A stretch of 15,825 nucleotides of DNA, from NCBI GenBank assembly GCA_033810155.1, contig JAPXKJ010000024.1, positions 1 to 15,825 on the forward strand, given 5' to 3'. This stretch comes from UBA3907 sp033810155 (GTDB lineage: Bacteria > Bacillota > Sulfobacillia > Fermentithermobacillales > Fermentithermobacillaceae). Shown here in pieces: positions 6,884-14,480 of the stretch. The position numbers and the translations under genes are program-made. The stretch's first letter is position 1; every line of letters starts with the position of its first letter. The notes below the pieces were generated by a model, which was not told where the DNA came from, ran no database searches, and saw nothing but the letters and a program-made list of their open reading frames with translations.

Positions 6884-7852
6884 ATGGCTAAGACAAAGAA
6901 AAAGAAAATCGACAAGAAGAAGCAGTTAAAGAAAAAGATGCAGACCGTAGGAGTGGTGATGGTTATTCTCCTACTTGGCCTAATATTGTTGTGGCCTTAT
7001 CTTCGGTCCGCATTTCTCACTTTGTTTGTGCCCATAGGCAGAGGTACGCCGGGAGTCTTGGAAGACAAGATATCGGGTAGCGCAGTTTTCCTCGGAGGCC
7101 AGGAAGTCCTGGTGGCTCCGCTTTCGGGCAAAATAGAGTTCAGACACAAAAATGGCGATTCAGTAAGAAGCGGCGGCACAGTATGCACTATTGAATCTCT
7201 TGTAGATGGCCATGTGGTAGAGGTTAAATCTCCTTTGTCAGGAACTTTCTTTAATGAAATGGTCGTTGAAGATCTGCTTCTGTCTTCTTTGGACTTATCC
7301 GGAAAGGATGCTTCAGAAATCTCTGTACTTGCGTCCCAACTTTCTAACCCCCAACCCGTCGTTGTTGAAAATGGGCAGGTCGTTTCAGAGGGCGAGATGA
7401 TTGCCCGCATAGTCTCAGGGAGCAAAGTCAGGTTCTACCTCGTTCTTATGACCGAGAACCGACCGGATTTGGTCGTCGGCGACAAAGTCAGAGCCGAAGT
7501 CGGTGACACCGTTTTGTCTAACTGCACCATAGCCGATGTCATCGATGGAAAGCCGCCGGGATACTCAGTGATTTCAGGTGAAATAGATGAGGTGCCTCCG
7601 GAAGAATACGTAAGGACTGCGCACATGTCTCTTGTCACCAGAAGGCAGGAAGGCATAGTGGTGCCTTCTCAAAGTCTGGTCCAAAAGGACGGCCGAATCG
7701 GGGTTTTGACAGTACAAAAGACATATGCCCGTTTCTGCCCGGTAGAGGTTCTGATGGTAAGAGGCGATCAGGCCGTCATAAAAGGAATTGATGAGACCAG
7801 CGAAATAGTGTTCAAGGGGAAGGCGTTTTTGGATGGAAGGAGAGTCAGATGA
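6884..7852 (+). CDS. HlyD-like membrane protein (barrel-sandwich adaptor family)
   Basis: About 322 residues from ATG 6884. A very Lys-rich cytoplasmic head (MAKTKKKKIDKKKQLKKK) precedes one membrane helix (VGVVMVILLLGLILLWPYL). The outer part shows two lipoyl/biotinyl-like halves, VLVAPLSGKIEFRHKNGDSV and GHVVEVKSPLSGTFFNEMV, followed by a beta-barrel-like region with VVGDKVRAEVGD and a C-terminal VVPSQSLVQKDGRIGVLTV, as in HlyD/RND membrane-fusion adaptors. The long coiled-coil hairpin of true efflux adaptors is not evident, and no transporter gene is adjacent. Similar genes lie next to ylmE in several Clostridia (from memory). The frame is open 30 codons further to TTG 6794, but that start is poor. 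No clear ribosome site precedes ATG 6884. Its stop overlaps yggS as ATGA. Role unknown. Confidence 0.8.
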   Translation: MAKTKKKKIDKKKQLKKKMQTVGVVMVILLLGLILLWPYLRSAFLTLFVPIGRGTPGVLEDKISGSAVFLGGQEVLVAPLSGKIEFRHKNGDSVRSGGTVCTIESLVDGHVVEVKSPLSGTFFNEMVVEDLLLSSLDLSGKDASEISVLASQLSNPQPVVVENGQVVSEGEMIARIVSGSKVRFYLVLMTENRPDLVVGDKVRAEVGDTVLSNCTIADVIDGKPPGYSVISGEIDEVPPEEYVRTAHMSLVTRRQEGIVVPSQSLVQKDGRIGVLTVQKTYARFCPVEVLMVRGDQAVIKGIDETSEIVFKGKAFLDGRRVR

Positions 7853-8544
7853 TAAAGGATAATTTGGATCTTGTCAGACGAAATATTGAAAATGCATGCA
7901 AGAGAGCCAAGAGAGATCCAACCTCAGTAAGGGTCATGGCCGTGTCCAAGGGTGTCTCTTTGGAGGCTATCGATGAAGCCCGGTCATCTGGCCTCTCTTA
8001 TTTCGGAGAAAACAGAGTACAGGAAGCACGCGAAAAGAAGGAGATAGGGGTTTTCAATGGCGTTGAATTGGCGCTAATCGGTCATCTTCAGACCAATAAA
8101 GCTTCAATGGCAGCGAGGATTTTCGATGAAGTGCAATCGGTAGACACGATAAGAGTCGCTGAGATCCTGTCGAAATTCAGCAGAAAGTACAAAGAGACGG
8201 ACCTTCCGGTCTATGTGCAAGTAAACAGCGGATTAGATCCCAACAAGTATGGATGTAAGCCTGAAGAAGCGTTTGAGATAGCATCAGCCATCACGCAATT
8301 GCCTGGGTTGCGACTCATCGGCCTTATGACTGTTGCCCCTCTTTCAGATGAAACTGATAGCGCGCGCAGAGCTTTTAAGGGTCTCAGGATACTTAGGGAC
8401 TTTCTTTCTGACCGTGGCATCCCTGAGAATTGTCTCAAGGAGTTGTCTATGGGAATGTCTTCCGACTATGAGATAGCGATTGAAGAAGGTTCAACTGTGA
8501 TACGGCTGGGGACAGCCTTATTTGGACCGCGGACTTACAAGTAG
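7849..8544 (+). CDS. yggS: PLP homeostasis protein YggS/YlmE (PLPBP family)
   Basis: A 231-residue cytoplasmic protein with the alanine-racemase-like TIM barrel that carries pyridoxal phosphate without known catalysis and buffers PLP and amino or keto acid pools. The PLP Lys is about residue 34 in VMAVSKGVSLEAI. Further family motifs are YFGENRVQEA, IGHLQTNKA, VQVNSG, IGLMTVAPL and the phosphate-binding end LSMGMSSDYEIAIEEGST followed by VIRLGTALFG. ATG 7849 overlaps the preceding stop by four bases, so the two are translationally coupled. This is ylmE in Bacillus, where sepF follows; here divIVA follows instead after 72 bases. Confidence 0.95.
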   Translation: MIKDNLDLVRRNIENACKRAKRDPTSVRVMAVSKGVSLEAIDEARSSGLSYFGENRVQEAREKKEIGVFNGVELALIGHLQTNKASMAARIFDEVQSVDTIRVAEILSKFSRKYKETDLPVYVQVNSGLDPNKYGCKPEEAFEIASAITQLPGLRLIGLMTVAPLSDETDSARRAFKGLRILRDFLSDRGIPENCLKELSMGMSSDYEIAIEEGSTVIRLGTALFGPRTYK

Positions 8545-8616
8545 CAGGATCTTTGCGTTGATCTGCAGAAACTACATAACTGAAACATCGAAATCAGCTG
8601 TATTGGAGGGGGTTTC

Positions 8617-9189
8617 ATGGACCAAGAAAGGACCAAACCGCCGATTCCCAGGATTTCTACCCTAACGCCTTTAGATATTCATAATAAAGAGTTCTCCCGT
8701 GGTTTCAGGGGATACAACGAAGAAGAAGTTGATGAGTTTCTCGACCAGATTGTGGCCGAGCTGGAAGGACTTCTTCGTGAAAATGAAGAGTTACGTGGGA
8801 CTATCGCCGCTTTGGAGATGAGACTAGATCATTACAAAGGATTAGAAGATACTCTCAAGAATGCAATTGTGCTTGCCCAAAAGGCTGCAGATCAGATTAA
8901 AGAAGCAGCGGAGAGAGAGGCAGATGCTGTTACTCAAGATGCAAGACGTCAGGTCGAGATGACGTTAAGAGAAGCGGAGATCGCGCGCAAGAAGACTTAC
9001 GAAGAACTTGAAGTGCAGAGACAGAAAGTTGTGCGGTTTAAGACGGAGATGAGAGCGTTTCTCCAGTCGGCGCTACAGATGTTTGACGAGAATCTAGATT
9101 CTGTAACTGAAAGTCTGGTTGAAGTAAAGAAACCTGCTGATGACGACGAGAAACCCTTTTTCAATCTCAAAGACATACTTACTAAATGA
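8617..9189 (+). CDS. divIVA: Septum/pole-localising protein DivIVA
   Basis: Coiled-coil protein of 190 residues that binds negatively curved membrane at division sites and poles and recruits division-site and sporulation factors in Bacillota. The N-terminal lipid-binding domain reads LTPLDIHNKEFSRGFRGYNE, with Phe30-Arg31 matching the membrane-inserting Phe-Arg pair of Bacillus DivIVA. Heptad-rich coiled coil runs from about 40 to 160. The C-terminal tail ends FFNLKDILTK. It has an extra Pro-rich head of about 13 residues before the usual start. GGAGGGGG at 8605-8612 gives a strong ribosome site for ATG 8617. The 72-base gap upstream has no convincing promoter. Confidence 0.93.
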   Translation: MDQERTKPPIPRISTLTPLDIHNKEFSRGFRGYNEEEVDEFLDQIVAELEGLLRENEELRGTIAALEMRLDHYKGLEDTLKNAIVLAQKAADQIKEAAEREADAVTQDARRQVEMTLREAEIARKKTYEELEVQRQKVVRFKTEMRAFLQSALQMFDENLDSVTESLVEVKKPADDDEKPFFNLKDILTK

Positions 9190-9205
9190 CGGGAGTTGAA
9201 AAGCT

Positions 9206-9886
9206 ATGCGTGTTGTGGGTATCCTGGGAGGAATGGGGCCGCAAGCCACATGCGATTTGTTTCTCAAGGTAATACAAAATACTCCGGCTCAGAAGGATCA
9301 AGATCATCTGAGGGTCATCATCGATTCGAATCCGAAGATACCGGATAGAACAGCCTACATTCTCAGCGGAGGCAAGGATCCAAGACCTCTTCTTTTCGAG
9401 ACAGCCAGAAATGTTGAAAAAGCAGGTGCTTCTTTTATAGCGATCCCTTGTAACACCGCGCATTATTTCCACAAAGAGATACAGGCGCAAGTTAGCATTC
9501 CGGTGCTTCATATGATGGAAGAAGTTGCTCGGTACCTAAACGGAAGGGCGAAAAAGGCGGGTCTCTTGGCGACGACTGGGACTCTGAGGACTGGATTGTA
9601 CACTAGGTCACTGGCTAAAGTAGGCATTGAGTCGATTATCCCTACCGATGAGGACCAAGAGTCTGTTATGGACGCAATTTATATGGTAAAGGCCTCAGTA
9701 CTTGAAAAAGCTAGACAGATTCTACTGGAGCAGGCACGAAAACTCGAAGCACGTGGCTGTGATGTAGTCATCGCAGGGTGCACGGAGATCCCACTTGTGC
9801 TAAAGGACGGCGACCTTGGAATTGAAGTTGTAGATGCGACTGACGTATTGGCCAAAGCATGCGTAAAGTACGGATTGGGCAAATGA
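9206..9886 (+). CDS. Aspartate/glutamate racemase family protein
   Basis: A 226-residue cofactor-independent amino acid racemase of the Asp/Glu racemase superfamily, length typical. It opens with VVGILGGMGPQATCDLF, as in aspartate racemases. Both catalytic Cys are present: Cys82 in IPCNTAHYF and Cys192 in AGCTEIPLVL, about 110 residues apart as expected for the two-base mechanism. It probably interconverts L- and D-aspartate or a related amino acid; substrate cannot be read from sequence. GGGAG at 9191-9195 precedes ATG 9206, 16 bases after divIVA. The location inside a wall and division cluster suggests supply of a D-amino acid for peptidoglycan, but catabolism with the amidohydrolase next door is equally possible. 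Confidence 0.88.
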   Translation: MRVVGILGGMGPQATCDLFLKVIQNTPAQKDQDHLRVIIDSNPKIPDRTAYILSGGKDPRPLLFETARNVEKAGASFIAIPCNTAHYFHKEIQAQVSIPVLHMMEEVARYLNGRAKKAGLLATTGTLRTGLYTRSLAKVGIESIIPTDEDQESVMDAIYMVKASVLEKARQILLEQARKLEARGCDVVIAGCTEIPLVLKDGDLGIEVVDATDVLAKACVKYGLGK

Positions 9887-9917
9887 CGTTTTTGCGCTCG
9901 AAGAGGAGGGAATCCGT

Positions 9918-11522
9918 TTGAAGGCCACAGTTTTTACAAATGGGCATTTGTGTGATGGTGATGGTATTTACTCTGGTTGTGACAGCATTGCTTCGTTCGG
10001 CGGTAGGATAGTGTGTATAGGTGAGTATAGGGAGTGTCTCGACTCTTTTCCGCGAGGCGTTAAGCCGGAAATAATAGATCTAGGTGGCAACACGGTGATT
10101 CCAGGGTTTGTGGATAGCCACATTCACCTGTTAGGCTTCGGCCTTAACCTTCAAGTGCTATCTCTTGTTGGTGTTACCTCAATTGAGGAATTGAAGGAGA
10201 AAGTCAGGGAAAGGGCCCTAGAAACGGAAGAAGGCGGCTGGGTGATAGGGAGAGGTTGGGACCAGGGTCTGTTCTTAGAAAAAGACTATCCAACTCGATA
10301 TCACTTAGACGAAGTAGCCCAGGGACATCCTGTATTTCTGGTAAGGTCGTGCGGGCACATTGCCGTTGCTTCATCGAAAGCCCTTGAAATTGCCGGGATT
10401 AATCGAGATATTGAAGATCCTACAGGAGGCGTTGTAGATAGAGATTCTTATGGAGAGCCTACAGGAATATTAAGGGAATCTGCCTTAGGGCTGGTTCAAT
10501 CTTGTATCCCAAAGATAGAAACCGAGGCGATGGAGGACGCTCTTACCAAAGCCACACAGTATGTCCTTTCAAAAGGGATTACGTCGGTTCACACAAATGA
10601 CGGACAAGCAGGCTTCTGGGGAACCATGGACCTTTACAGGAGGGTTCGAGAGAAAGACGTTCCTCTAAGGGTATATTGGGATGTCCCCGGCGAGTTTCTT
10701 GAAGAATTGTCTAATAGTCCGCTTCGTACCGGCGACGGCGATGACTACTTCAGAATAGGCGCTGTGAAACTGTTTGCAGACGGGTCTCTTGGCGGAAGGA
10801 CGGCGGCTTTGGAATTCGATTACAGCGATGATCCTGGCAACAATGGCATTTTGGTCGTATCTGAGGAAGACCTCAAAGACACGGTCCACCGAGCTCATTC
10901 AATCGGGATGCAGGTGGCGATACATGCTATTGGGGATCGGGCTGTAAAGGTGAGTCTGGAAGCAATTGACTATGCGCAGTCAAGGCTCTTTGAGTACGAA
11001 TTGCGGCATAGAATTGTGCATGCTCAGATTCTTACCCCTGCCCTCATATCTGAAATGAAACGTGTCGGTGTGGTTGCCGATATTCAGCCCAAGTTTTTGT
11101 CTACGGACATGCTTTGGGCCCTGGACCGCGTTGGGCCTGAGAGAATGCAATCTTCTTACTCATGGCGCTCAATGCTCAAAGCGGGTATTCCCCTTGCGGG
11201 TGGCTCTGATTGCCCCGTTGAGCCTCCTGACCCTTTGTTTGGTATTTACTGTGCGATGACGAGGAAGGACATGCATGGGAATCCGCCCTCAGGTTTCTTC
11301 CCGAACGAACGCCTTACAGTGGATGAGGCGCTAGACCTATTTACGCTAGGCGGAGCGTTCGGAGCACACGAGGAAAAGAAAAAGGGCAGGCTGTCAAGGG
11401 GCAACTTGTGCGATTTCGTAGTGCTTTCAGACGACATATATTCGATCGCACCTGATCTAATCAAAGACCTAAGCGTCCTCTTTACTGTGGTAGGCGGGGA
11501 TGTGGCCTATGAGAAAACTTAG
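9918..11522 (+). CDS. Amidohydrolase family 3 protein (YtcJ-like)
   Basis: A 534-residue metal-dependent hydrolase of the COG1574/YtcJ group. The first metal motif HxH is in GFVDSHIHLLGFG (His68, His70). Later motifs are VKLFADGSLGGRTAALEF, IHAIGDRAV, RIVHAQIL and the catalytic Asp of GGSDCPVEPPDPLFGIY (about 431). A C-terminal LSRGNLCDFVVLSDD closes the small beta domain typical of amidohydrolases. TTG 9918 has GAGGAGGG seven bases upstream. It follows the racemase by 31 bases, so they are likely cotranscribed. Substrates of this group vary and are mostly unknown; hydrolysis of an N-acyl or cyclic amide is a family-level guess. Its last 54 bases overlap the minus-strand DUF1461 gene. Confidence 0.9.
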   Translation: MKATVFTNGHLCDGDGIYSGCDSIASFGGRIVCIGEYRECLDSFPRGVKPEIIDLGGNTVIPGFVDSHIHLLGFGLNLQVLSLVGVTSIEELKEKVRERALETEEGGWVIGRGWDQGLFLEKDYPTRYHLDEVAQGHPVFLVRSCGHIAVASSKALEIAGINRDIEDPTGGVVDRDSYGEPTGILRESALGLVQSCIPKIETEAMEDALTKATQYVLSKGITSVHTNDGQAGFWGTMDLYRRVREKDVPLRVYWDVPGEFLEELSNSPLRTGDGDDYFRIGAVKLFADGSLGGRTAALEFDYSDDPGNNGILVVSEEDLKDTVHRAHSIGMQVAIHAIGDRAVKVSLEAIDYAQSRLFEYELRHRIVHAQILTPALISEMKRVGVVADIQPKFLSTDMLWALDRVGPERMQSSYSWRSMLKAGIPLAGGSDCPVEPPDPLFGIYCAMTRKDMHGNPPSGFFPNERLTVDEALDLFTLGGAFGAHEEKKKGRLSRGNLCDFVVLSDDIYSIAPDLIKDLSVLFTVVGGDVAYEKT

Positions 11523-12191
11523 AATCATATAGAGCCCAGTTAAGGCCAAGGAAATAATGAAAATCCTGGTTACAGCCTTGTAGAAGAATTGTTCAGGGAA
11601 TATCTGAATGAGTCTGTCTGATTGAGGGTCGAGAAGCCATAAGTCGTTACTGAATGTGACAAGGTGAAACGTTGTCCACCACTTTGAAAAATCGAAAACC
11701 GCGCCGGCTGCAATGAGAATTACGAAGACGCACAGTATGGCGCAAGAGAGTCTAAGAGCTTTCTGCAGTTTCTGGGTGGTAGATTCTTTTCGAAAAGTCG
11801 CTATGAGCACACCAATCACGATCAGTGCTTCGCAGGCATACTTAGCTGATATCCCCATGTGAAACAGACCGTGAACATCTTCGAGGTGCTGTAGTTCATG
11901 TTCTTTGAAAATAGGCATAACTGTTCCATCGATCTCGACTTCTACTTGGGGGGTTGATACAGACCCTGTGAAATAGGCGAGCAGATGCTCCCCTACAGTT
12001 GCCAGATCTCTTTCCGATATCCCTACTGTCGTCGCTATGCCCAGATCTGACCATGAGGATACGTAGAAGTTAGCGTTCAGAGCTACCAATTGGATGGAAA
12101 GAAGCACGTTAAACCCGCAAAGACCCATAACGAGGGTTCCTAAGACTAACATACTAGATACCCTTTTTTTCATCTGAGCAGGTTTTCTCAT
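11469..12191 (-). CDS. DUF1461 / TIGR01906 family integral membrane protein
   Basis: The only minus-strand gene, 240 residues. Four membrane segments are visible (about 12-34, 118-134, 147-168 and 208-230), with a large outside loop between the first two. The family signature NDLWLLDPQSDRLIQIFPE is followed by FFYKAVTRI, and an outer LEDVHGLFHM segment is also typical. The function of the family is unknown. AAGAGG lies about eight bases upstream of its ATG on the minus strand. It converges on the amidohydrolase and shares its last 54 bases with that gene in antisense. It diverges from lspA across a 138-base gap, and no strong minus-strand promoter could be fixed. Confidence 0.85.
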   Translation of the reverse strand: MRKPAQMKKRVSSMLVLGTLVMGLCGFNVLLSIQLVALNANFYVSSWSDLGIATTVGISERDLATVGEHLLAYFTGSVSTPQVEVEIDGTVMPIFKEHELQHLEDVHGLFHMGISAKYACEALIVIGVLIATFRKESTTQKLQKALRLSCAILCVFVILIAAGAVFDFSKWWTTFHLVTFSNDLWLLDPQSDRLIQIFPEQFFYKAVTRIFIISLALTGLYMILSFLIGHIPAYHSKEDA

Positions 12192-12264
12192 TATACGCCT
12201 CTTATCCTATATGTTATGTGTGTATAGTTTATCACAAGAGAAGATTAGCGGCATATCTTGCAGG

Positions 12265-12292
12265 TTAACCTTTGTTTTGTGTATGCTGTAAT
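12265..12292 (+). promoter_or_regulatory. Probable promoter of lspA-rluD-pyrE
   Basis: TTAACC (12265-12270) and TGTAAT (12287-12292) are 16 bases apart, and the -10 box is preceded by TGC, an extended -10 motif. Transcription would start near 12299, about 30 bases before lspA. The position after a divergent gene fits the start of a new operon. Confidence 0.45.
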
Positions 12293-12329
12293 GAGACTGG
12301 GCGCACGCGAAAGTAGGGAATAACGATTG

Positions 12330-12776
12330 ATGTTTTGGTCTTCAATTGCAGGGGTTTTGGTTCTAGACCAGCTGAGCAAGTATTACATACGACAGCATTT
12401 TTCGGTAGGAGAGTCACTACCTATCATAGATGAATGGGTGAAGTTGCTATACACAGAAAACGCAGGTGCTGCTTTTGGCATTCTAGAAGGCGGTAGGTGG
12501 GTGTTTGTATTACTCAGTAGCGCTTTTATGGTCTTCGCTGCCATTTTGTATCCGAGAGTGCAGGGCTTTGGTTGGCCTATTGTAGCGTCACTTGGATTGG
12601 TAGTCGGAGGAACCATTGGCAACCTCATAGATAGAGTGGCCCGAGGCACGGTAACAGATTTTATTGCGGTCAAGTATTTTCCGGCCATCTTCAACGTGGC
12701 TGATGCTGCAATAGTCATAGGATGTTTGGTTCTTGTGATCTGGATCATATTTTATCCACATAGGATGGAGATATAA
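12330..12776 (+). CDS. lspA: Lipoprotein signal peptidase LspA
   Basis: Membrane aspartyl protease (signal peptidase II) that cuts prolipoprotein signal peptides before the lipidated Cys. It is 148 residues with four hydrophobic segments, normal for the family. Motifs are VLDQLSKYYIR, YTENAGAAFGIL, GGTIGNLIDRVARGTVTDF with catalytic Asp110, and FNVADAAIVIG with catalytic Asp125. ATG 12330 lies 10 bases after AGGGA; TTG 12327, one codon earlier, is also possible. It leads the lspA-rluD-pyrE operon and ends one base before the rluD GTG. The NlpC/P60 protein later in the window is a likely client. Confidence 0.95.
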   Translation: MFWSSIAGVLVLDQLSKYYIRQHFSVGESLPIIDEWVKLLYTENAGAAFGILEGGRWVFVLLSSAFMVFAAILYPRVQGFGWPIVASLGLVVGGTIGNLIDRVARGTVTDFIAVKYFPAIFNVADAAIVIGCLVLVIWIIFYPHRMEI

Positions 12777-12777
12777 G

Positions 12778-13800
12778 GTGGGAGATAAAGATGTTTCAGA
12801 GTTGGGGTCTTGCGAAACCAAGTATAGTTTTTGTGTTTCGGAAGAACATGCCTCTGAAAGGATAGATGTATTTGTTGCGGGAGCAACCGACGGCGAGATT
12901 TCTAGGTCACGGGCACAGAGCCTTATAGAAGAGGGGAGGGTGACCGTTAACGGGAAGATCGCATCGAAACCTTCTCTTAGGGTGAAATCAGGCGATGTAA
13001 TTGCGGTGAGCGTACCTCCCCGCGCAAATACTGAGGTCAAAGGCGAACAGATTCCACTAGATATAGTTTATGAGGATAAAGACGTCATCGTAATCAATAA
13101 ACCTCGAGGCATGGTTGTGCATCCTGCCGCCGGTCACTGGGATGGAACCCTCGTTAACGCTATCTTAGGCTATTGCCCACAGATTGGATATATGGGGGCA
13201 GAGAATCGCCCTGGGATAGTCCACAGGCTTGATAAAGATACCACCGGGCTCATTATCGTCGCCAAGAACGAACGGACCCTAAAAGACCTTCAAAAGCAGA
13301 TGAAATCTCGTGTAGTACGACGCGAGTATGTAGCTTTGTGCCAAGGGTGTTTCAAAGAAAACAAAGGAACTGTCAATGCACCTATAGGTAGGCATCCTGT
13401 CGATCGAAAGCGCATGAGTGTAATCTTACCTGCTTCTTCAGAGAATAGATCTGGTAGGAAGGCGCGGGAAGCCATCACAGATTGGCAAGTCCTCACAAGG
13501 TTTGGATGCAAGTATTCTCTCATCAAAGCCAGACTGCATACTGGGAGAACACACCAAATAAGGGTGCATATGGCATATATTGGTCATCCGATATTGGGTG
13601 ATCCAGTCTACGGAGGCAAGGCCAGACTGGCGGGGCTCCAAGGGCAGGCTCTTCATGCTTACAAACTCGGAGTGTTCCTTGGAGATGGCCACGAGTACCG
13701 TGAATTCGCTGGGCCGTTGCCTGACGATTTCGCTCAGGTGTTATTGAAACTTGAAAAAGAATATGGGGAGGAGATACCCTCATGGCTGAAGACAAAATGA
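12778..13800 (+). CDS. rluD: Pseudouridine synthase RluD family
   Basis: RNA-modifying enzyme of the RluA/RluD family, 340 residues, that converts uridine to pseudouridine, probably in 23S rRNA. An N-terminal S4 RNA-binding domain covers ERIDVFVAG through ARSLIEEGRVTVNGK-like sequence (about 24-70). The catalytic domain contains VVHPAAGHWDGTLVNAIL, HRLDKDTTGLIIVAKN with catalytic Asp152, and GRTHQIRVHMAYIGHPILGD. GTG 12778 follows GGAG at 12767-12770 by seven bases. lspA followed by this gene (ylyB in Bacillus) is a conserved Bacillota pair. The exact target uridines cannot be predicted. Confidence 0.94.
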   Translation: MGDKDVSELGSCETKYSFCVSEEHASERIDVFVAGATDGEISRSRAQSLIEEGRVTVNGKIASKPSLRVKSGDVIAVSVPPRANTEVKGEQIPLDIVYEDKDVIVINKPRGMVVHPAAGHWDGTLVNAILGYCPQIGYMGAENRPGIVHRLDKDTTGLIIVAKNERTLKDLQKQMKSRVVRREYVALCQGCFKENKGTVNAPIGRHPVDRKRMSVILPASSENRSGRKAREAITDWQVLTRFGCKYSLIKARLHTGRTHQIRVHMAYIGHPILGDPVYGGKARLAGLQGQALHAYKLGVFLGDGHEYREFAGPLPDDFAQVLLKLEKEYGEEIPSWLKTK

Positions 13801-14456
13801 CGAGAAAAGAAAGCGCGGAAAGAGTCGCAGAGATACTTATAGACATCCAAGCAGTTGGAGCTAGACCGGAGGAACCGTTTACCCTTACATCAGGTACGAA
13901 AAGTCCGGTCTATATAGATTGTCGTCGGTTGATTTCTTTTGTCCCCGAGAGGGAAGAGGCAATAGGTTTTCTACAGCGTTTGATCCAGGACACGGTAGCA
14001 ACACCGATAGATGCTATTGCTGGCGGAGAGACCGCAGGCATCCCTTACGCAGCCTTTCTGAGCTGGCAGATGAGGCTTCCAATGCTATACGTAAGGAAGA
14101 AACCAAAAGGCTTTGGAAAGAATGCCATGGTAGAGGGCAATCCACTTTCTGGGAATCATGTAGTTTTAGTGGAAGACTTGATTTTCGATGGTGGCAGCAA
14201 GGTGAACTTCATCGAAGGACTCAGGCTGGCGGGGTTACACGTAAATCACGTTTTTACTGTTGCATCGTACGCACTTTACGAAGAATACGAAAAAACCTTA
14301 GGCTCTATGGATGTTAAGGTAGATTGGTTGACAGATTGGCCGACGATTGTCGATGTGGCAGAAGCCAAAGGAGTTTTTTCTCAGGACACAGCTTTTGTGA
14401 TAAGGGAATTTCTTGCCGATCCGCACAAGTGGTCAAGGGCAAGAGGCGGAAAATAA
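13782..14456 (+). CDS. pyrE: Orotate phosphoribosyltransferase PyrE (alphaproteobacterial-like subtype)
   Basis: Transfers phosphoribose from PRPP to orotate to give OMP in pyrimidine synthesis. It is 224 residues. Motifs are FTLTSGTKSPVYIDCRRLIS, AGGETAGIPYAAFLSW, MLYVRKKPKGFGKN carrying the loop lysines, and the PRPP loop VVLVEDLIFDGGSK with the acidic pair Glu131-Asp132. A C-terminal EFLADPHKW follows. These details resemble alphaproteobacterial PyrE more than Bacillus PyrE (from memory). The Thr usually present in the PRPP loop is Phe135 here. ATG 13782 overlaps the rluD end by 19 bases, with GGGAGGAG at 13767-13774. In Bacillus the regulator pyrR holds this position after rluD. A pyrimidine-like phosphoribosyltransferase of other specificity cannot be excluded. 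Confidence 0.88.
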   Translation: MAEDKMTRKESAERVAEILIDIQAVGARPEEPFTLTSGTKSPVYIDCRRLISFVPEREEAIGFLQRLIQDTVATPIDAIAGGETAGIPYAAFLSWQMRLPMLYVRKKPKGFGKNAMVEGNPLSGNHVVLVEDLIFDGGSKVNFIEGLRLAGLHVNHVFTVASYALYEEYEKTLGSMDVKVDWLTDWPTIVDVAEAKGVFSQDTAFVIREFLADPHKWSRARGGK

Positions 14457-14463
14457 GTGAAAC

Positions 14464-14480
14464 GCCGCTGTAAAAGCGGT
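14464..14480 (+). terminator. Short hairpin after pyrE, possible weak terminator
   Basis: CCGCT (14465-14469) and AGCGG (14475-14479) form a five-pair stem with a five-base loop just after the pyrE stop, plus an outer G-U pair. No T run follows, so it is a weak candidate for an intrinsic terminator. Confidence 0.3.
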
